Shown: positions 51,044 to 61,913 of the stretch, one piece after another | Layout of the letters: each line of letters opens with the position of its first letter | Position numbering within the stretch: the stretch's first letter is position 1 | DNA from: Pseudomonas sp. 31-12 | GTDB lineage: Bacteria > Pseudomonadota > Gammaproteobacteria > Pseudomonadales > Pseudomonadaceae | Reading direction: 5' to 3' | Assembly: GCF_003151075.1 (NCBI RefSeq) | Contig: NZ_CP029482.1 | Location: forward strand, 6,014,001-6,078,000 | DNA length: 64,000 nucleotides | Notes under the pieces: model-generated | The model's database searches: none | What the model was told of the DNA's origin: nothing | The model's input: only the letters and a program-made list of their open reading frames with translations | Program-made: the position numbers and the translations under genes

Positions 51044-53428
51044 CTAAATGTCGGCGCTTTCGCCTTGCCCCGAACAGAGCACCCGCCGATACAGCGCCGC
51101 TTGCAAATCCTCGAATTTCACCGGTTTGCTCAGGTAGTCGATCAAGGCGCCAGTCGGGCAGCGCTCCCGATCGGCGCTCACGGCAATCACGAACACTGGC
51201 AACTCGGCGCAGCCCGGCAAGGCGCGGATCTGGCAGCACAGGGAGGTGCCACCCTGCGTCGGCAACTGACAATCGAGCAGCACCGCGTCAAAGGTTTCTC
51301 GCTGCAAGAGATCAAGCGCGGCAGCGCCACCGTCGGTGGCGCGCACCCGGAATCCGAGCTTGAGCAACATGCCGCGCATCACCAATTGATTGATGCTGTT
51401 GTCATCCACCAGTAGCACCGTGCAGTCCTGTGGCAATCGAAGACGAGGAAACTCGCGGGTCATCAAGGGCACGGCCGGCCGCTCGACCACGGGCAGTTCG
51501 AACTCGACATCCAATTGGAAGCGGCTGCCGCTGCCGGGCTCGGACCGATGGGTCAGGCGTCCGCCGAGCAATTCGACCAGTTGGCGACAGATCGCCAGGC
51601 CAACGCCCAGGCCGCCGTATTCGCGGGTCATTGAACCGTCGAGCTGGAAGAAGCGCTGATACATCGTCGCCTCGCCCAGATCGGTGAAGCCGATGCCGGT
51701 GTCGATCACCGCAAACGACACCGACACCCGACCGTTCTCCACCGGTTTGCCCGTGACGCGCAGGGCCAGCCCGCCGACCCGGGTGAATTTGATGGCGTTG
51801 TCCAGCAGGCATTCCAGGCATTGCGCCAGCTTGGCACTGTCACCGTTCAAGCGATCCGGCAGGCCTGGCGTCACTTCCACTTTGAAGTCCAGCGACTTGC
51901 TTGCAGCATTGCCTTCGAACTGCGCGCGCAAGGTCTCGACGACGCCGCGCAGACTGAACGTTGCCGAGCTGACCTTGAGCTTGCCGGCTTGCAATTCCGT
52001 CAGGGTCAGGATGCCGTTGACCATGCGCATCATGTCCCGCGCAGAACCGGCGGCGGTTTGCTGGTATTGCTCCAGTTCCGGGTCCATCTCGACGGTCTGC
52101 ATCAACTCGAGCGAACCGATCACACCGTTCATGGGCGTGCGCAACTCGTGGGTCAGGGTGGCGAGGAATTCGTCCTTGAGCTTGTTGCTGTGGGCCAGTT
52201 GCTGGTTCAGCACTTCGAGCTTCTGACCGGCATCGAACAGCGTCTGCGCCTGCTGCTCGCGCATGGCGTTGATGCGGTCGGCCAGGGCCAGGGACAGCAA
52301 CGCCACTTCGATGGCCGAACCGATCTGGCTGGAATACATGGTCAGGAACACGTTGGGCAGGTAACCCAAGACCATCATGGTGTTGACGATGCCGCCGAGC
52401 AGGAAAGCCGACCAGGCAATGATGAAATACCGCGCCACCCGCAGGCCACGCAACCAGGCGCACAGCCCGGCGATGAAGATCACCACGGTGAAGACCAGCG
52501 CCAAGGCTGTCGCCAGACGCAAGGCCAGCGCGTAACTGGCCATCAACGACAACCCGATCACCACTGCACTGAACGCCACCAGGGCCAACAGTAAACGGTC
52601 GAGCCAGCGACCGTGGCTGGCCGTCTGCAAGAAACTGCGAGCGAACTGGCTGCCGAACAGGCCTGCGCACCCGATGAAGAACGGCGTCGCGGCGTTGGCC
52701 CACCAGGGGTTGTCCGGCCAGAAATACTCCACGGCCGCGCCGTTCACCGACAGCTGATACAGGCCGAATGAAGCGATGTAAAAGATGTAATAGAGGTAAC
52801 TGGTGTCGCGCACGCTGAGGTAAATGAACAGGTTGTAGACCAGCATTCCCAACAACACGCCATAGATCAGCCCCAGCACATACAGGCGGACCGGTTGTTC
52901 TTCGAGGTAAGCGGTGCTCGACCACAAGGTGACCGGCGCCTGGATCGACCCTTCGCTCTGCAGGCGCAGGTACACGGTTTGCGCCTGGTCAGGGGTGAAA
53001 TTCAGATCGAACAGGTAGTTGTTCTGGCGGATCTCGCGCGTGGCAAACGGCAACGCATCGCCGGTTTGCCGGGCCAATCGATAGTCACCGCCCGCATCGG
53101 GCAAGTAGAGATCGAGGTGATCGAGGGGCGGATAGGCCAGTTCCAGCAGCCAGGTCCGTTGCGCCGCCGGATTGGTCGGGCGGTAATGCAGATCGATTTT
53201 CAGCCAGAACACCGAACGCGAGTAACCGGCGTTGAGAGTGGCTTTATCGTGGGGCTTGAAGTTTCCGGCCGCGGCTTGCGCACGAACATCGGCGATGGTC
53301 GCCTGACCGCCCGCGTCTTCGTACACCTGCAGGGCTCGGCCCAGGGGAAGGCTCTGGGTGAATTCATCGAACTCGACGGCGCTCGCCATTAGGGGCAAGC
53401 ACAACAGTAACATCAGCAAATAGCGCAT
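51044..53428 (-). CDS. ladS: Hybrid sensor histidine kinase LadS
   Basis: A 794-residue inner-membrane kinase. A signal peptide (1-17) is followed by the periplasmic 7TMR-DISMED2 domain (about 25-165), seven membrane helices (about 180-385), HisKA with H427 (LTHELRTPMNG), the ATPase domain (LLDNAIKFT, DTGIGF, GGLGVGLAIC) and a receiver domain with D719 (VLLDCQLPTQGG). Layout, length and position beside thiD match P. aeruginosa LadS (795 residues), which senses calcium and promotes rsmZ/rsmY transcription through GacS/GacA and so biofilm over virulence. The stop is 73 bases from the acyl-CoA dehydrogenase start. Confidence 0.9.
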   Translation of the reverse strand: MRYLLMLLLCLPLMASAVEFDEFTQSLPLGRALQVYEDAGGQATIADVRAQAAAGNFKPHDKATLNAGYSRSVFWLKIDLHYRPTNPAAQRTWLLELAYPPLDHLDLYLPDAGGDYRLARQTGDALPFATREIRQNNYLFDLNFTPDQAQTVYLRLQSEGSIQAPVTLWSSTAYLEEQPVRLYVLGLIYGVLLGMLVYNLFIYLSVRDTSYLYYIFYIASFGLYQLSVNGAAVEYFWPDNPWWANAATPFFIGCAGLFGSQFARSFLQTASHGRWLDRLLLALVAFSAVVIGLSLMASYALALRLATALALVFTVVIFIAGLCAWLRGLRVARYFIIAWSAFLLGGIVNTMMVLGYLPNVFLTMYSSQIGSAIEVALLSLALADRINAMREQQAQTLFDAGQKLEVLNQQLAHSNKLKDEFLATLTHELRTPMNGVIGSLELMQTVEMDPELEQYQQTAAGSARDMMRMVNGILTLTELQAGKLKVSSATFSLRGVVETLRAQFEGNAASKSLDFKVEVTPGLPDRLNGDSAKLAQCLECLLDNAIKFTRVGGLALRVTGKPVENGRVSVSFAVIDTGIGFTDLGEATMYQRFFQLDGSMTREYGGLGVGLAICRQLVELLGGRLTHRSEPGSGSRFQLDVEFELPVVERPAVPLMTREFPRLRLPQDCTVLLVDDNSINQLVMRGMLLKLGFRVRATDGGAAALDLLQRETFDAVLLDCQLPTQGGTSLCCQIRALPGCAELPVFVIAVSADRERCPTGALIDYLSKPVKFEDLQAALYRRVLCSGQGESADI

Positions 53429-53849
53429 TTAAGCCCCAGCGTGGCCTGTCCGGTTATCTCAGGAAGCCCCTCATTCCCTTTGAGTAGACGTAAAACCGGT
53501 ATTACCTGTTATTGGTTTGGATCCACTCTAGCATAGCCGTTGATGGCCATTGAGCACCATTGAAATTTTTCCTGCGAAGGCTCTAGTACGGGCGTTCCAG
53601 CGGCATGATTGAGGCAGATCTGTTTATGCTGTCAGCGCGTGACAAGGCATCGGCCGCTTTACACATTCCTGTAGCAGCTGGCGAAGCCTGCGTTCGGCTG
53701 CGAAGCAGTCGTGAATTCAGACGATGCGATGCATCATTCAGACCGCGCGCTCAGGTTTTACGACAGCTTCGCAGCCGAACGCAGGCTTCGCCAGCTGCTA
53801 CAAGTCACTCCCATGACTCGTTGGTCGACTGGTGGTAAGCTCGCGCACC
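53429..53849. promoter_or_regulatory. Intergenic region between ladS and thiD
   Basis: A 421-base space with the divergent promoters of ladS and of thiD-thiE-hemL. It holds one inverted REP-like element (53670-53802) and AT-rich sequence near 53500-53570 before ladS. No thi-box (TPP riboswitch) was recognised before thiD. No further gene was seen. Confidence 0.6.
53670..53802. repeat. REP-like inverted repeat of a third family
   Basis: TGTAGCAGCTGGCGAAGCCTGCGTTCGGCTGCG at the left is mirrored by CGCAGCCGAACGCAGGCTTCGCC at the right, about 50 bases apart. It differs from the two common REP families here. Confidence 0.8.
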
Positions 53850-54647
53850 ATGAATATCTACAGCTCTCGCCCCGTTGTCCTCTGTCTCTCCGGCCACGAC
53901 CCAAGTGGTGGCGCCGGCTTGCAGGCAGATATCGAAGCCCTGCTCGCCCAGGGTTGTCATGCGGCCCCGGCCGTCACCGCCCTGACCGTGCAAGACACGG
54001 TCAACGTCACTGACTTTCGCGTGCTCGACCGCGAGTGGGTGCTGGCCCAGGCCAATGCCGTGCTCAACGACTCCGAAGTCGCTGCCGTGAAGCTGGGCAT
54101 GCTCGGTTCCCTGGAGATGGTCGACACCGTCGTCGAACTGCTCTCGGCGCACCCGCATTTGCCGGTGGTCTGCGACCCGGTGCTGCGTGCCGGCGGCGGC
54201 GGACGCCTGGGCAAGGATGAAGTTGGCTACGCCATGCGCGAACGCCTGCTGCCCCTGTCCATCATCGCTACCCCCAACCTTCCCGAAGCCCGCATCCTCG
54301 CCGAACTGCCCGAAGGCACCGCGGACGAGTGCGCTGAAAAACTCCTGCCGTTCGTCAAACACCTGCTGATCACCGGCGGTCATGGCGACGAACACGAAAT
54401 CCACAATCGCCTGTACAGCCGCGAAGGCCTGCGCGAAACCTATACCTGCCAGCGCCTGCCCGGCAGCTATCACGGTTCCGGCTGCACCTTGGCCAGCGCC
54501 CTGGCCGGTCGACTGGCCCAGGGTGAAAACCTCGCCAGCGCCGTGCAGACCGCGCTTGACTACACTTGGCGTACCCTGCGTGATGCCGAGCAGTTGGGCA
54601 AAGGCCAGTTCGTGCCGCGTCGCCTGCCGCTGGATTTCTGTTCGTAA
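53850..54647 (+). CDS. thiD: Hydroxymethylpyrimidine/phosphomethylpyrimidine kinase
   Basis: A 265-residue kinase of the ribokinase fold that phosphorylates HMP and HMP-phosphate in thiamine synthesis. [22 protein letters not shown] is the substrate loop at the N-terminus, [15 protein letters not shown] the middle segment, and [21 protein letters not shown] the anion hole and catalytic region. The ATG at 53850 gives [18 protein letters not shown]. ThiE follows 32 bases downstream and hemL after that, so the three are probably one operon. No riboswitch precedes it. Confidence 0.93.
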   Translation: MNIYSSRPVVLCLSGHDPSGGAGLQADIEALLAQGCHAAPAVTALTVQDTVNVTDFRVLDREWVLAQANAVLNDSEVAAVKLGMLGSLEMVDTVVELLSAHPHLPVVCDPVLRAGGGGRLGKDEVGYAMRERLLPLSIIATPNLPEARILAELPEGTADECAEKLLPFVKHLLITGGHGDEHEIHNRLYSREGLRETYTCQRLPGSYHGSGCTLASALAGRLAQGENLASAVQTALDYTWRTLRDAEQLGKGQFVPRRLPLDFCS

Positions 54648-54679
54648 CTTTCTATTCGCACTGCGGTGAGGCTTGTCCG

Positions 54680-55303
54680 ATGAAACTACGTGGCCTGTAC
54701 GCCATTACCGACAGCCAGTTGCTGGCCGGTAAATTTCTCTCGTACGTGGAAGCGGCGCTGGAAGGCGGCGTCACCCTGCTGCAATACCGCGACAAAAGCA
54801 GCGACGACGCCCGACGTTTACGTGAGGCCGAAGCCCTGCGCGATCTGTGCGATCGCTACAAGACTCATTTGATCATCAACGACGACGCCGAACTGGCCGC
54901 TCGCTTGAACGTCGGCTTACACCTGGGTCAGACCGATGGTCCGCTGACACCGGCACGCGCGTTACTCGGCCGTCAGGCGATCATCGGTTCAACCTGCCAC
55001 GCGCAACTCGAACTCGCCGAGCAAGCGGCCAAGGAAGGCGCCAGTTACGTCGCCTTCGGTCGCTTCTTCAATTCCAACACCAAACCCGGCGCCCCGACCT
55101 GCAGTCTTGAACTGCTCGACCAGGCCCGCAGCAAACTGCACCTGCCGATCTGCGCGATTGGCGGCATCACCTTGGACAACGCCGCGCCGCTGGTGGCCCA
55201 TGGGGTCGACTTGCTGGCGGTGGTGCATGGCCTGTTTGGCGCCGACAGCACGGCTGAAGTGACCCGCCGCGCCCGTGCCTTTAACGAATTACTGAAAATC
55301 TGA
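54680..55303 (+). CDS. thiE: Thiamine-phosphate synthase
   Basis: A 207-residue TIM-barrel enzyme joining HMP-diphosphate and the thiazole phosphate into thiamine phosphate. TLLQYRDK near residue 34, [19 protein letters not shown] and [13 protein letters not shown] are the active-site and phosphate-binding segments. It lies between thiD and hemL, 32 and 15 bases apart. Confidence 0.94.
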   Translation: MKLRGLYAITDSQLLAGKFLSYVEAALEGGVTLLQYRDKSSDDARRLREAEALRDLCDRYKTHLIINDDAELAARLNVGLHLGQTDGPLTPARALLGRQAIIGSTCHAQLELAEQAAKEGASYVAFGRFFNSNTKPGAPTCSLELLDQARSKLHLPICAIGGITLDNAAPLVAHGVDLLAVVHGLFGADSTAEVTRRARAFNELLKI

Positions 55304-55318
55304 TTTGAGAGCCCGATC

Positions 55319-56602
55319 ATGTCTCGTTCCGAAACCCTGTTTGCCAACGCCCAGAAACACATTCCCGGTGGCGTGAACTCGCCTGTTCGCGCGTTCAAAA
55401 GCGTGGGCGGCACACCGTTGTTCTTCAAACACGCCGAAGGCGCCTACGTCACTGACGAAGACGACAAGCGTTATGTTGACTACGTTGGCTCGTGGGGCCC
55501 GATGATTCTTGGCCACAGCCACCCGGACGTGCTGGACGCGGTGCGCAAACAACTGGAGCACGGCTTGTCCTACGGCGCTCCGACCGCGATGGAAACCGAG
55601 ATGGCCGACCTGGTCTGCTCGATCGTGCCGTCGATGGAAATGGTGCGCATGGTCAGCTCCGGCACCGAAGCGACCATGAGTGCCATCCGTCTGGCCCGTG
55701 GTTTCACCGGTCGCGACAACATCATCAAGTTCGAAGGCTGCTACCACGGTCACTCCGACAGCCTGCTGGTCAAGGCCGGTTCCGGCGCCCTGACCCAAGG
55801 CGTTCCAAGCTCGGCCGGTGTGCCGGCGGATTTCGCCAAGCACACCCTGACTCTGCCGTTCAATGACATCGACGCAGTCGAAGCCATGCTCGCTGACGTC
55901 GGCCAGGACGTGGCCTGCATCATCGTCGAGCCGGTGGCCGGCAACATGAACTGCGTTCCGCCGGCGCCAGGTTTCCTCGAAGGCCTGCGGACCCTGTGCG
56001 ACAAGCACGGCGTGGTGCTGATTTTCGACGAAGTGATGACAGGTTTCCGTGTTGCCCTCGGCGGTGCGCAAGCGCACTTCGGCGTGACGCCGGACCTGAG
56101 CACCTTCGGCAAGATCATCGGTGGTGGCATGCCGGTCGGCTGCTTCGGCGGCAAGCGCGAAATCATGTCGCGCATCGCGCCACTAGGCCCGGTGTATCAG
56201 GCTGGCACGCTGTCGGGTAACCCGCTGGCCATGGCGGCGGGCCTGACGACATTGCGCCTGATCAGCCGCCCTGGCTTCCATGACGAACTGAGCGACTACA
56301 CCAGCCGCTTGCTCGATGGCCTGCAACAGCGCGCCGATGCCGCGGGCATTCCGTTCGTGACCACGCAGGCTGGCGGTATGTTTGGCCTGTACTTCAGCGG
56401 CGCCGATGACATCGTGACCTTCGATGACGTGATGGCCAGCGACGCAGCATTGTTCGGTCGCTTCTTCCACTTGATGCTCGAAGGCGGCGTGTACCTGGCG
56501 CCAAGTGCTTTCGAAGCCGGCTTCACCTCGATCGCTCATGGCGAAACCGAGTTGAAATTGACGCTGGATGCCGCCGAGCGTGCATTCGCCGCATTGAAAT
56601 AA
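55319..56602 (+). CDS. hemL: Glutamate-1-semialdehyde 2,1-aminomutase
   Basis: A 427-residue PLP enzyme that makes 5-aminolevulinate for haem and other tetrapyrroles. The PLP lysine is K265 ([14 protein letters not shown]), with [18 protein letters not shown] before it and [17 protein letters not shown] at 112-128. Length equals the family norm. It ends the thiD-thiE-hemL group, followed by an inverted repeat that may end transcription. Confidence 0.95.
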   Translation: MSRSETLFANAQKHIPGGVNSPVRAFKSVGGTPLFFKHAEGAYVTDEDDKRYVDYVGSWGPMILGHSHPDVLDAVRKQLEHGLSYGAPTAMETEMADLVCSIVPSMEMVRMVSSGTEATMSAIRLARGFTGRDNIIKFEGCYHGHSDSLLVKAGSGALTQGVPSSAGVPADFAKHTLTLPFNDIDAVEAMLADVGQDVACIIVEPVAGNMNCVPPAPGFLEGLRTLCDKHGVVLIFDEVMTGFRVALGGAQAHFGVTPDLSTFGKIIGGGMPVGCFGGKREIMSRIAPLGPVYQAGTLSGNPLAMAAGLTTLRLISRPGFHDELSDYTSRLLDGLQQRADAAGIPFVTTQAGGMFGLYFSGADDIVTFDDVMASDAALFGRFFHLMLEGGVYLAPSAFEAGFTSIAHGETELKLTLDAAERAFAALK

Positions 56603-56612
56603 CGCTGTGCCC

Positions 56613-56640
56613 GCTGACGCTGGCGATTGCCAGCGTCAGC
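56613..56640 (+). terminator. Probable terminator after hemL
   Basis: A 12-base perfect stem (GCTGACGCTGGC/GCCAGCGTCAGC) with a GATT loop lies 10 bases after the stop, followed by TTTC. The T-run is short. Confidence 0.6.
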
Positions 56641-56828
56641 TTTCACCTGGATTTACACCCTTATTCCTACGGTTCTGCTAATAATCCCCCGTAAATGGGG
56701 CGATATATTCCCCGCGCAGCAGAAAAACGAGTAAAGACTTTGTAAGGTTGGCCCTGCTTATTTCATAATGCGCGCTTATTGGATCCCCTCGATGGGTCCG
56801 CGCGCCCTTCAGAGGTAAGTCGATTCCC

Positions 56829-57383
56829 ATGAACCGCACCGGCCGCGCCCTTGCACTGGGCTGCCTGTTGCTCCTTCAGCCCCTGCTCGCGCTCGCACAA
56901 GCAGGCGGCAACTCGTTGTTAATCCCAGCGATGGGTCGCTGCACCCTCAATACTCAGCCGCAAGACCTGACGCAAGCGCTCGCCGCCTGCCAGAAAGCGT
57001 CGGATGAAGGGGATGCGCAAGCGCAATACGAGTTGGGTGAGTTCTACTACGACGGCAAAAACACCCCGCGCGACCTCAAAATAGCCCTGGGCTACTTCGA
57101 AAAGGCCTCGCTGCAAGGCCACGCCCAGGCGCAATTCAAACTCGGCACCATGTTCTTTCACGGCGAAGGCGTGCCGGCCAATAACGTTCAGGCGTATATC
57201 GTGCTGAAAATGGCCGCGGTCAACGGCGCGGAAGATGCGCTGGATACGGCGGATGAAGTCGCCGAGAAGATGCCGCGCGAAGATCTGGAAGTCGCTACCC
57301 AGGTGCTGGGGCAAATATTCCGTAAATACCTGATGGAATTGCAGAGCGCCGATGGGCGTACGCCGTTTTCGCCACTGCCCTGA
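56829..57383 (+). CDS. Exported SEL1/TPR repeat protein
   Basis: A 184-residue protein with a signal peptide (LALGCLLLLQPLLALAQA) and two SEL1-like repeats (AQYELGEFYYDGKNTPRDLKIALGYFEKAS; AQAQFKLGTMFFHGEGVPANNVQAYIVLKMAA). Such repeats mediate protein contacts, here in the periplasm. The gene lies between hemL and the miaB group, in a place where P. aeruginosa also has a small repeat protein, from memory. Its partner is not known. Confidence 0.85.
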   Translation: MNRTGRALALGCLLLLQPLLALAQAGGNSLLIPAMGRCTLNTQPQDLTQALAACQKASDEGDAQAQYELGEFYYDGKNTPRDLKIALGYFEKASLQGHAQAQFKLGTMFFHGEGVPANNVQAYIVLKMAAVNGAEDALDTADEVAEKMPREDLEVATQVLGQIFRKYLMELQSADGRTPFSPLP

Positions 57384-57395
57384 TTGACGCAGGCC

Positions 57396-57530
57396 CCTGT
57401 GGCGAGGGAGCTTGCTCCCGCTCGGCTGCGCAGCAGTCGTAACGTCAAACAATGCGGTGAATCAGAAAAACGGTGTTTGCAGAGTTTAGGGCCGCTTCGC
57501 GCCCCAGCGTGAGCAAGCTCCCTCGCCACA
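57396..57530. repeat. REP pair (GTGGCGAGGGAGCTTG family), inverted
   Basis: CCTGTGGCGAGGGAGCTTGCTC is mirrored by GAGCAAGCTCCCTCGCCACA, between the converging SEL1 and DUF1820 genes. Confidence 0.85.
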
Positions 57531-57562
57531 AACAACCCAGTTCATTTCAAAAGCTTTCCTGC

Positions 57563-57892
57563 TTACTTCTCAGGCATCGGCATCGGAAACGGCATGACAT
57601 TGCCGACCGCGCCGCGGGCTTCGCTGATTTTCGGTGTGCCGAGGCGTTCCACTTCGTCGATGCGCACAATCGAATGCATCGGCACGAAACTGCGCACCAC
57701 GCCCTCGAACTGAGCTTTGAGCTTCTCTTCGCTCGGATCGACGACCACTTGCGTACGCTCGCCAAAGACGAACTCTTCCACTTCCAGGAAGCCCCACAGA
57801 TCACTTTGATAGATCTGCTTGGCATACATTTCGTACACCTGGCCCTGGTTGAGGAAAATCACCTTGTAGATTGGGGCTTCACGTTTGGTCAT
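57563..57892 (-). CDS. DUF1820 protein
   Basis: A 109-residue protein. APIYKVIFLNQGQVYEMYAKQIYQSDLWGFLEVEEFVFGE is the DUF1820 pattern, and the remainder has EGVVRSFVPMHSIVRIDEVE and a methionine- and proline-rich tail. Members are small cytoplasmic proteins of unknown function, found near miaB in pseudomonads. It is divergent from miaB with 135 bases between them. Confidence 0.9.
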   Translation of the reverse strand: MTKREAPIYKVIFLNQGQVYEMYAKQIYQSDLWGFLEVEEFVFGERTQVVVDPSEEKLKAQFEGVVRSFVPMHSIVRIDEVERLGTPKISEARGAVGNVMPFPMPMPEK

Positions 57893-57984
57893 GGTGGGCG
57901 GGCAACACATTGGGGGATAAAAATGAGGGCGCGAACTATAGCATAGCCGCCGGACGCACAGCGGTAGGAACCTGGGGACATGTT

Positions 57985-57996
57985 CCCTATAATGCG
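57985..57996 (+). promoter_or_regulatory. Probable promoter of the miaB group
   Basis: CCCTATAATGCG contains a perfect TATAAT box, 35 bases before the miaB ATG. No good -35 box was found at the usual distance. Confidence 0.5.
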
Positions 57997-58027
57997 CGGT
58001 TCTTTGAATCACGTGATGACTGTATCC

Positions 58028-59356
58028 ATGGCCAAGAAGCTTTACATCGAAACCCACGGTTGCCAGATGAACGAGTACGACAGCTCGCGCATGGTCGATC
58101 TGCTGGGTGAACATCAGGCCCTGGAAGTCACCGCTCGCGCTGAAGATGCCGACGTGATCCTGCTCAACACCTGCTCGATCCGCGAACGCGCCCAGGACCG
58201 GGTGTACTCCCAACTCGGCCGCTGGCGCGAACTGAAACTGGCCAACCCGGACATGGTAATCGCCGTCGGCGGTTGCGTGGCCAGCCAGGAAGGCGCGGCC
58301 ATCCGCGATCGCGCCCCGTACGTGGACGTGGTCTTCGGCCCGCAAACCCTGCACCGCCTGCCGGAAATGATCGACGCCGCGCGCGCCACCAAGCTGCCGC
58401 AAGTCGACGTCTCGTTCCCGGAAATCGAAAAATTCGACCATTTGCCCGAGCCGCGTATCGACGGTCCAAGTGCCTACGTGTCGGTCATGGAAGGCTGCAG
58501 CAAGTACTGCACGTTCTGCGTGGTGCCTTACACCCGCGGCGAAGAAGTCAGCCGACCGTTTGATGACGTGATTGCCGAAATCATGCACCTGGCCGAAAAC
58601 GGTGTGCGGGAAGTGACGCTGCTGGGTCAGAACGTCAACGGTTATCGCGGGACCACTCACGATGGTCGCCTGGCGGATCTCGCCGAACTGATCCGCGTGG
58701 TAGCCGCCGTCGATGGCATCGACCGGATCCGCTACACCACCTCACATCCGCTGGAATTCTCGGACAGCCTGATCCAGGCCCACGCCGACGTGCCGGAACT
58801 GGTGAAACACCTGCACTTGCCGGTGCAATCGGGTTCAGACCGCATTCTCTCGGCGATGAAACGCAACCACACCGCGTTGGAGTACAAATCCAAACTGCGC
58901 AAATTGCGCGCCGCCGTGCCGGGGATCTGCATCAGCTCGGACTTCATCGTTGGCTTCCCGGGCGAGACCGAGAAAGACTTCGAACAGACCATGAAGCTGA
59001 TCGAAGACGTCGGTTTCGACTTCTCCTACTCGTTCGTCTACAGCCAGCGTCCGGGCACCCCGGCCGCCGATCTGGCCGACGAAACGCCGGAAGAGTTGAA
59101 AAAGGAACGCCTGAACGCGCTGCAACATCGCTTGAACCAGCAGGGTTTCGAGATCAGCCGACAAATGGTCGGGTCGATCCAGCGGATTCTGGTCACCGAT
59201 TATTCGAAAAAAGACCCCGGCGAGCTGCAAGGTCGGACCGAGAATAACCGTATCGTCAACTTCCGCTGCGACAATCCGACCTTGATCGGCCAGTTCGCCG
59301 ATGTGCACATCGATGCCGCACAGCCGCACTCGCTGCGGGGCTCGCTGGTCCAGTAA
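58028..59356 (+). CDS. miaB: tRNA-2-methylthio-N6-dimethylallyladenosine synthase
   Basis: A 442-residue radical-SAM methylthiotransferase acting on position 37 of tRNAs. The N-terminal cluster cysteines are C12, C49 and C83; the radical-SAM cysteines are C157, C161 and C165-region (CSKYCTFC, third at 164). A C-terminal TRAM domain follows. The ATG at 58028 gives [15 protein letters not shown]. It is the first gene of a group with phoH, ybeY, corC and lnt, but a REP pair separates it from phoH. Confidence 0.95.
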   Translation: MAKKLYIETHGCQMNEYDSSRMVDLLGEHQALEVTARAEDADVILLNTCSIRERAQDRVYSQLGRWRELKLANPDMVIAVGGCVASQEGAAIRDRAPYVDVVFGPQTLHRLPEMIDAARATKLPQVDVSFPEIEKFDHLPEPRIDGPSAYVSVMEGCSKYCTFCVVPYTRGEEVSRPFDDVIAEIMHLAENGVREVTLLGQNVNGYRGTTHDGRLADLAELIRVVAAVDGIDRIRYTTSHPLEFSDSLIQAHADVPELVKHLHLPVQSGSDRILSAMKRNHTALEYKSKLRKLRAAVPGICISSDFIVGFPGETEKDFEQTMKLIEDVGFDFSYSFVYSQRPGTPAADLADETPEELKKERLNALQHRLNQQGFEISRQMVGSIQRILVTDYSKKDPGELQGRTENNRIVNFRCDNPTLIGQFADVHIDAAQPHSLRGSLVQ

Positions 59357-59366
59357 CCCATATCTC

Positions 59367-59462
59367 CCCTGTGGGAGCGGGCTTGCTCGCGAAAGCGTCG
59401 GCACATCCAACATCTATGTGACTGACAGACCGCATTCGCGAGCAAGCCCGCTCCCACAGGGG
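59367..59462. repeat. REP pair (GTGGGAGCGGGCTTG family), inverted
   Basis: Inverted copies of CCTGTGGGAGCGGGCTTGCTCGCGA flank about 40 bases, between miaB and the PhoH-like gene. Confidence 0.85.
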
Positions 59463-59562
59463 GACGGTGTTTGGCGCTGGATTATTTAAGAGCTTTCGCA
59501 CCCAGCCCACTGGCGTTATCCTTGATTTCATCTTAATTGCCCCAGGGCGGCTAAATACGACC

Positions 59563-60567
59563 TTGAACGCACCCATAGAACCACATCGTTTTATTCTCGA
59601 GCCCTTTGAGGCCCGCCGCTTCGCCAATCTGTGCGGGCAGTTCGACGAGCATCTGCGCTTGATCGAACAGCGCCTGACCATCGAGATCCGCAACCGCGGA
59701 AACCAGTTCGAGCTGATCGGCGACCCCAAACACACCACCTCCGCGGAAAACCTCCTGCGCCGCCTGTACCGGGAAACCAAGGGTACCGAGCTGTCGCCGG
59801 ACATGGTTCACCTGTTCCTGCAGGAATCGGCCGTCGAAGAGCTGGACACCGTCTCCCCGTCCGAACCCTCCGTAGCCCTGCGTACCAAAAAAGGCATGAT
59901 TCGCCCTCGAGGCTTGAATCAGCTGCGCTACGTGAAGGAAATTCTCGGCAACGACATCAATTTCGGCATTGGCCCGGCCGGTACCGGCAAGACCTATCTG
60001 GCCGTTGCCTGCGCGGTCGACGCGCTCGAACGCGAGCAGATCCGTCGCATCCTGCTGGTGCGCCCGGCGGTTGAAGCGGGCGAAAAGCTCGGCTTCCTGC
60101 CCGGCGACCTGTCGCAGAAGATCGACCCGTACCTGCGCCCGCTCTACGACGCTCTCTACGAGATGCTCGGTTTTGAACACGTGGCCAAGCTGATCGAGCG
60201 CCAGGTCATCGAAGTGGCGCCACTGGCCTACATGCGCGGTCGCACGCTGAACAACAGTTTCATCATCCTCGACGAAAGCCAGAACACCACCGTCGAACAG
60301 ATGAAGATGTTCCTGACCCGGATCGGCTTCGGCTCCACAGCCGTCATCACCGGTGACATCACCCAGGTCGACCTGCCGAAAGGCACCAAGTCCGGGCTGC
60401 ACCATGTGATCGAAGTGCTCAAAGACGTTCCGGGCATCAGTTTCACCCATTTCATGCCCAAGGACGTTGTGCGCCATCCGCTGGTGCAACGCATCGTCGA
60501 AGCCTACGAGCGCTTCGAGAATCGCGCGGCAGACGAAACGCCAAAGGACAGTCGCCGCGATGCTTGA
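59563..60567 (+). CDS. ybeZ: PhoH-like protein YbeZ
   Basis: A 334-residue P-loop ATPase. Walker A is [13 protein letters not shown], Walker B is [10 protein letters not shown], and [32 protein letters not shown] lies between. The partner of YbeY in rRNA handling. The usual Pseudomonas start [19 protein letters not shown] is encoded here from a TTG at 59563; no in-frame ATG lies nearby and only a distant AGGG precedes it. It overlaps ybeY by eight bases. Confidence 0.9.
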   Translation: MNAPIEPHRFILEPFEARRFANLCGQFDEHLRLIEQRLTIEIRNRGNQFELIGDPKHTTSAENLLRRLYRETKGTELSPDMVHLFLQESAVEELDTVSPSEPSVALRTKKGMIRPRGLNQLRYVKEILGNDINFGIGPAGTGKTYLAVACAVDALEREQIRRILLVRPAVEAGEKLGFLPGDLSQKIDPYLRPLYDALYEMLGFEHVAKLIERQVIEVAPLAYMRGRTLNNSFIILDESQNTTVEQMKMFLTRIGFGSTAVITGDITQVDLPKGTKSGLHHVIEVLKDVPGISFTHFMPKDVVRHPLVQRIVEAYERFENRAADETPKDSRRDA

Positions 60568-61054
60568 GCTCGATCTGCAACTGGCTACCCAAACGTCTGC
60601 CCCCAGCGAAGCCGAGTTCCGCCAATGGTGCGAACTGGCCCTGCGCCAGCGCACCGCCGACTCTGAAATGACCATCCGTTTGGTCGATGAAGAAGAGGCC
60701 CGCGAGCTGAACCACACCTGGCGGCAGAAGGATTACGCCACCAACGTCCTGTCGTTTCCTGCCGATGTGCCTGACGAGTTTCTGGATATCCCACTGCTGG
60801 GCGATCTGGTGATTTGCGTGGCCGTGGTCGAACGCGAAGCCGCCGAGCAAGGCAAGGAACTAAAGGCCCATTGGGCGCATCTGGTGATTCACGGCAGCTT
60901 GCATCTGTTGGGTTACGACCATATAGATGACGACGAAGCCGAAGAAATGGAAGCACTGGAACGAATGTTGCTTGCCGAGTTGGGCTATCCCGACCCTTAT
61001 GAAGACGACGAAACAGACACAACCCCTCCCGTGACAACAAAGGATTCAGAGTAA
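60560..61054 (+). CDS. ybeY: Endoribonuclease YbeY
   Basis: A 164-residue zinc-dependent endoribonuclease for 16S rRNA 3' end maturation and ribosome quality control. The zinc motif is [11 protein letters not shown] and the start of the conserved core is [18 protein letters not shown]. An acidic tail ([33 protein letters not shown]) follows. The ATG lies inside the PhoH gene end, so the two are co-translated. Confidence 0.94.
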   Translation: MLELDLQLATQTSAPSEAEFRQWCELALRQRTADSEMTIRLVDEEEARELNHTWRQKDYATNVLSFPADVPDEFLDIPLLGDLVICVAVVEREAAEQGKELKAHWAHLVIHGSLHLLGYDHIDDDEAEEMEALERMLLAELGYPDPYEDDETDTTPPVTTKDSE

Positions 61055-61059
61055 TCGCT

Positions 61060-61899
61060 ATGAGCGAAGATCGATCGAGCAACGGGCAAAAGTCTTGGCT
61101 GGGTAAGCTCACCCAGGCTTTTGCCCACGAGCCGAAGAACCGCCAGGAGCTGCTGGAGCTGCTGCGCGACGCACACCAAAACAAACTGCTGGACAGCGAA
61201 GCGCTGGCCATCGTCGAAGGCGCCATTCAGGTCGCTGACCTGCAAGTACGGGACATCATGGTCCCGCGCTCGCAGATGATCAGCATCAAGGCGACCCAGA
61301 CACCTCGCGAGTTCCTGCCTGCCGTGGTCGACTCGGCTCACTCCCGTTACCCTGTCATCGGCGAAAGCCACGATGACGTGATGGGCGTGTTGCTGGCCAA
61401 GGACTTGCTGCCATTGATCCTCAAGGAGAATGGCGACAGCTTCAACATCAAGGATCTGCTGCGTCCGGCCACCTTCGTGCCCGAGTCCAAGCGTCTGAAC
61501 GTGCTGCTGCGTGAGTTCCGCGCCAATCACAACCACATGGCCATCGTCATTGACGAATACGGCGGTGTAGCGGGCTTGGTGACCATCGAAGACGTGCTGG
61601 AACAGATCGTCGGCGACATCGAAGACGAGCACGACGTCGAGGAAGACAGCTACATCAAGCCGCTTCCAAGCGGTGACTTCCTGATCAAGGCCCTCACGCC
61701 GATCGAGAACTTCAACGAGTTCTTCGACAGCGAATTCTCCAACGACGAGTTCGACACCGTTGGCGGCCTGGTGATGAGCGCGTTCGGGCACTTGCCAAAA
61801 CGCAATGAAATCACTGAAATCGGTCCTTATCGCTTCCGCATCCTGAACGCCGACAGCCGTCGGATTCACTTGCTTCGCCTGACGCCTATTGCCCGGTAA
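61060..61899 (+). CDS. corC: CorC/YbeX CBS-domain protein
   Basis: A 279-residue cytoplasmic protein with two CBS domains (about 65-190: [63 protein letters not shown]) and a CorC_HlyC transporter-associated domain at the end. It is associated with magnesium and cobalt handling and with ribosome function together with YbeY/YbeZ. It starts five bases after ybeY and ends 14 bases before lnt, in one operon. Confidence 0.93.
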   Translation: MSEDRSSNGQKSWLGKLTQAFAHEPKNRQELLELLRDAHQNKLLDSEALAIVEGAIQVADLQVRDIMVPRSQMISIKATQTPREFLPAVVDSAHSRYPVIGESHDDVMGVLLAKDLLPLILKENGDSFNIKDLLRPATFVPESKRLNVLLREFRANHNHMAIVIDEYGGVAGLVTIEDVLEQIVGDIEDEHDVEEDSYIKPLPSGDFLIKALTPIENFNEFFDSEFSNDEFDTVGGLVMSAFGHLPKRNEITEIGPYRFRILNADSRRIHLLRLTPIAR

Positions 61900-61913
61900 T
61901 TCTAAGGATTGAA

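Noticed and set aside
49516..51363. A 615-codon plus-strand frame opposite the acyl-CoA dehydrogenase
   Set aside because: Antisense to a clearly conserved gene, and it crosses into ladS. Arginine- and glutamine-rich translation typical of shadow frames.
53803..53849. TPP riboswitch before thiD
   Set aside because: The leader is short and mostly filled by a REP-like repeat; none of the thi-box core sequences was found.
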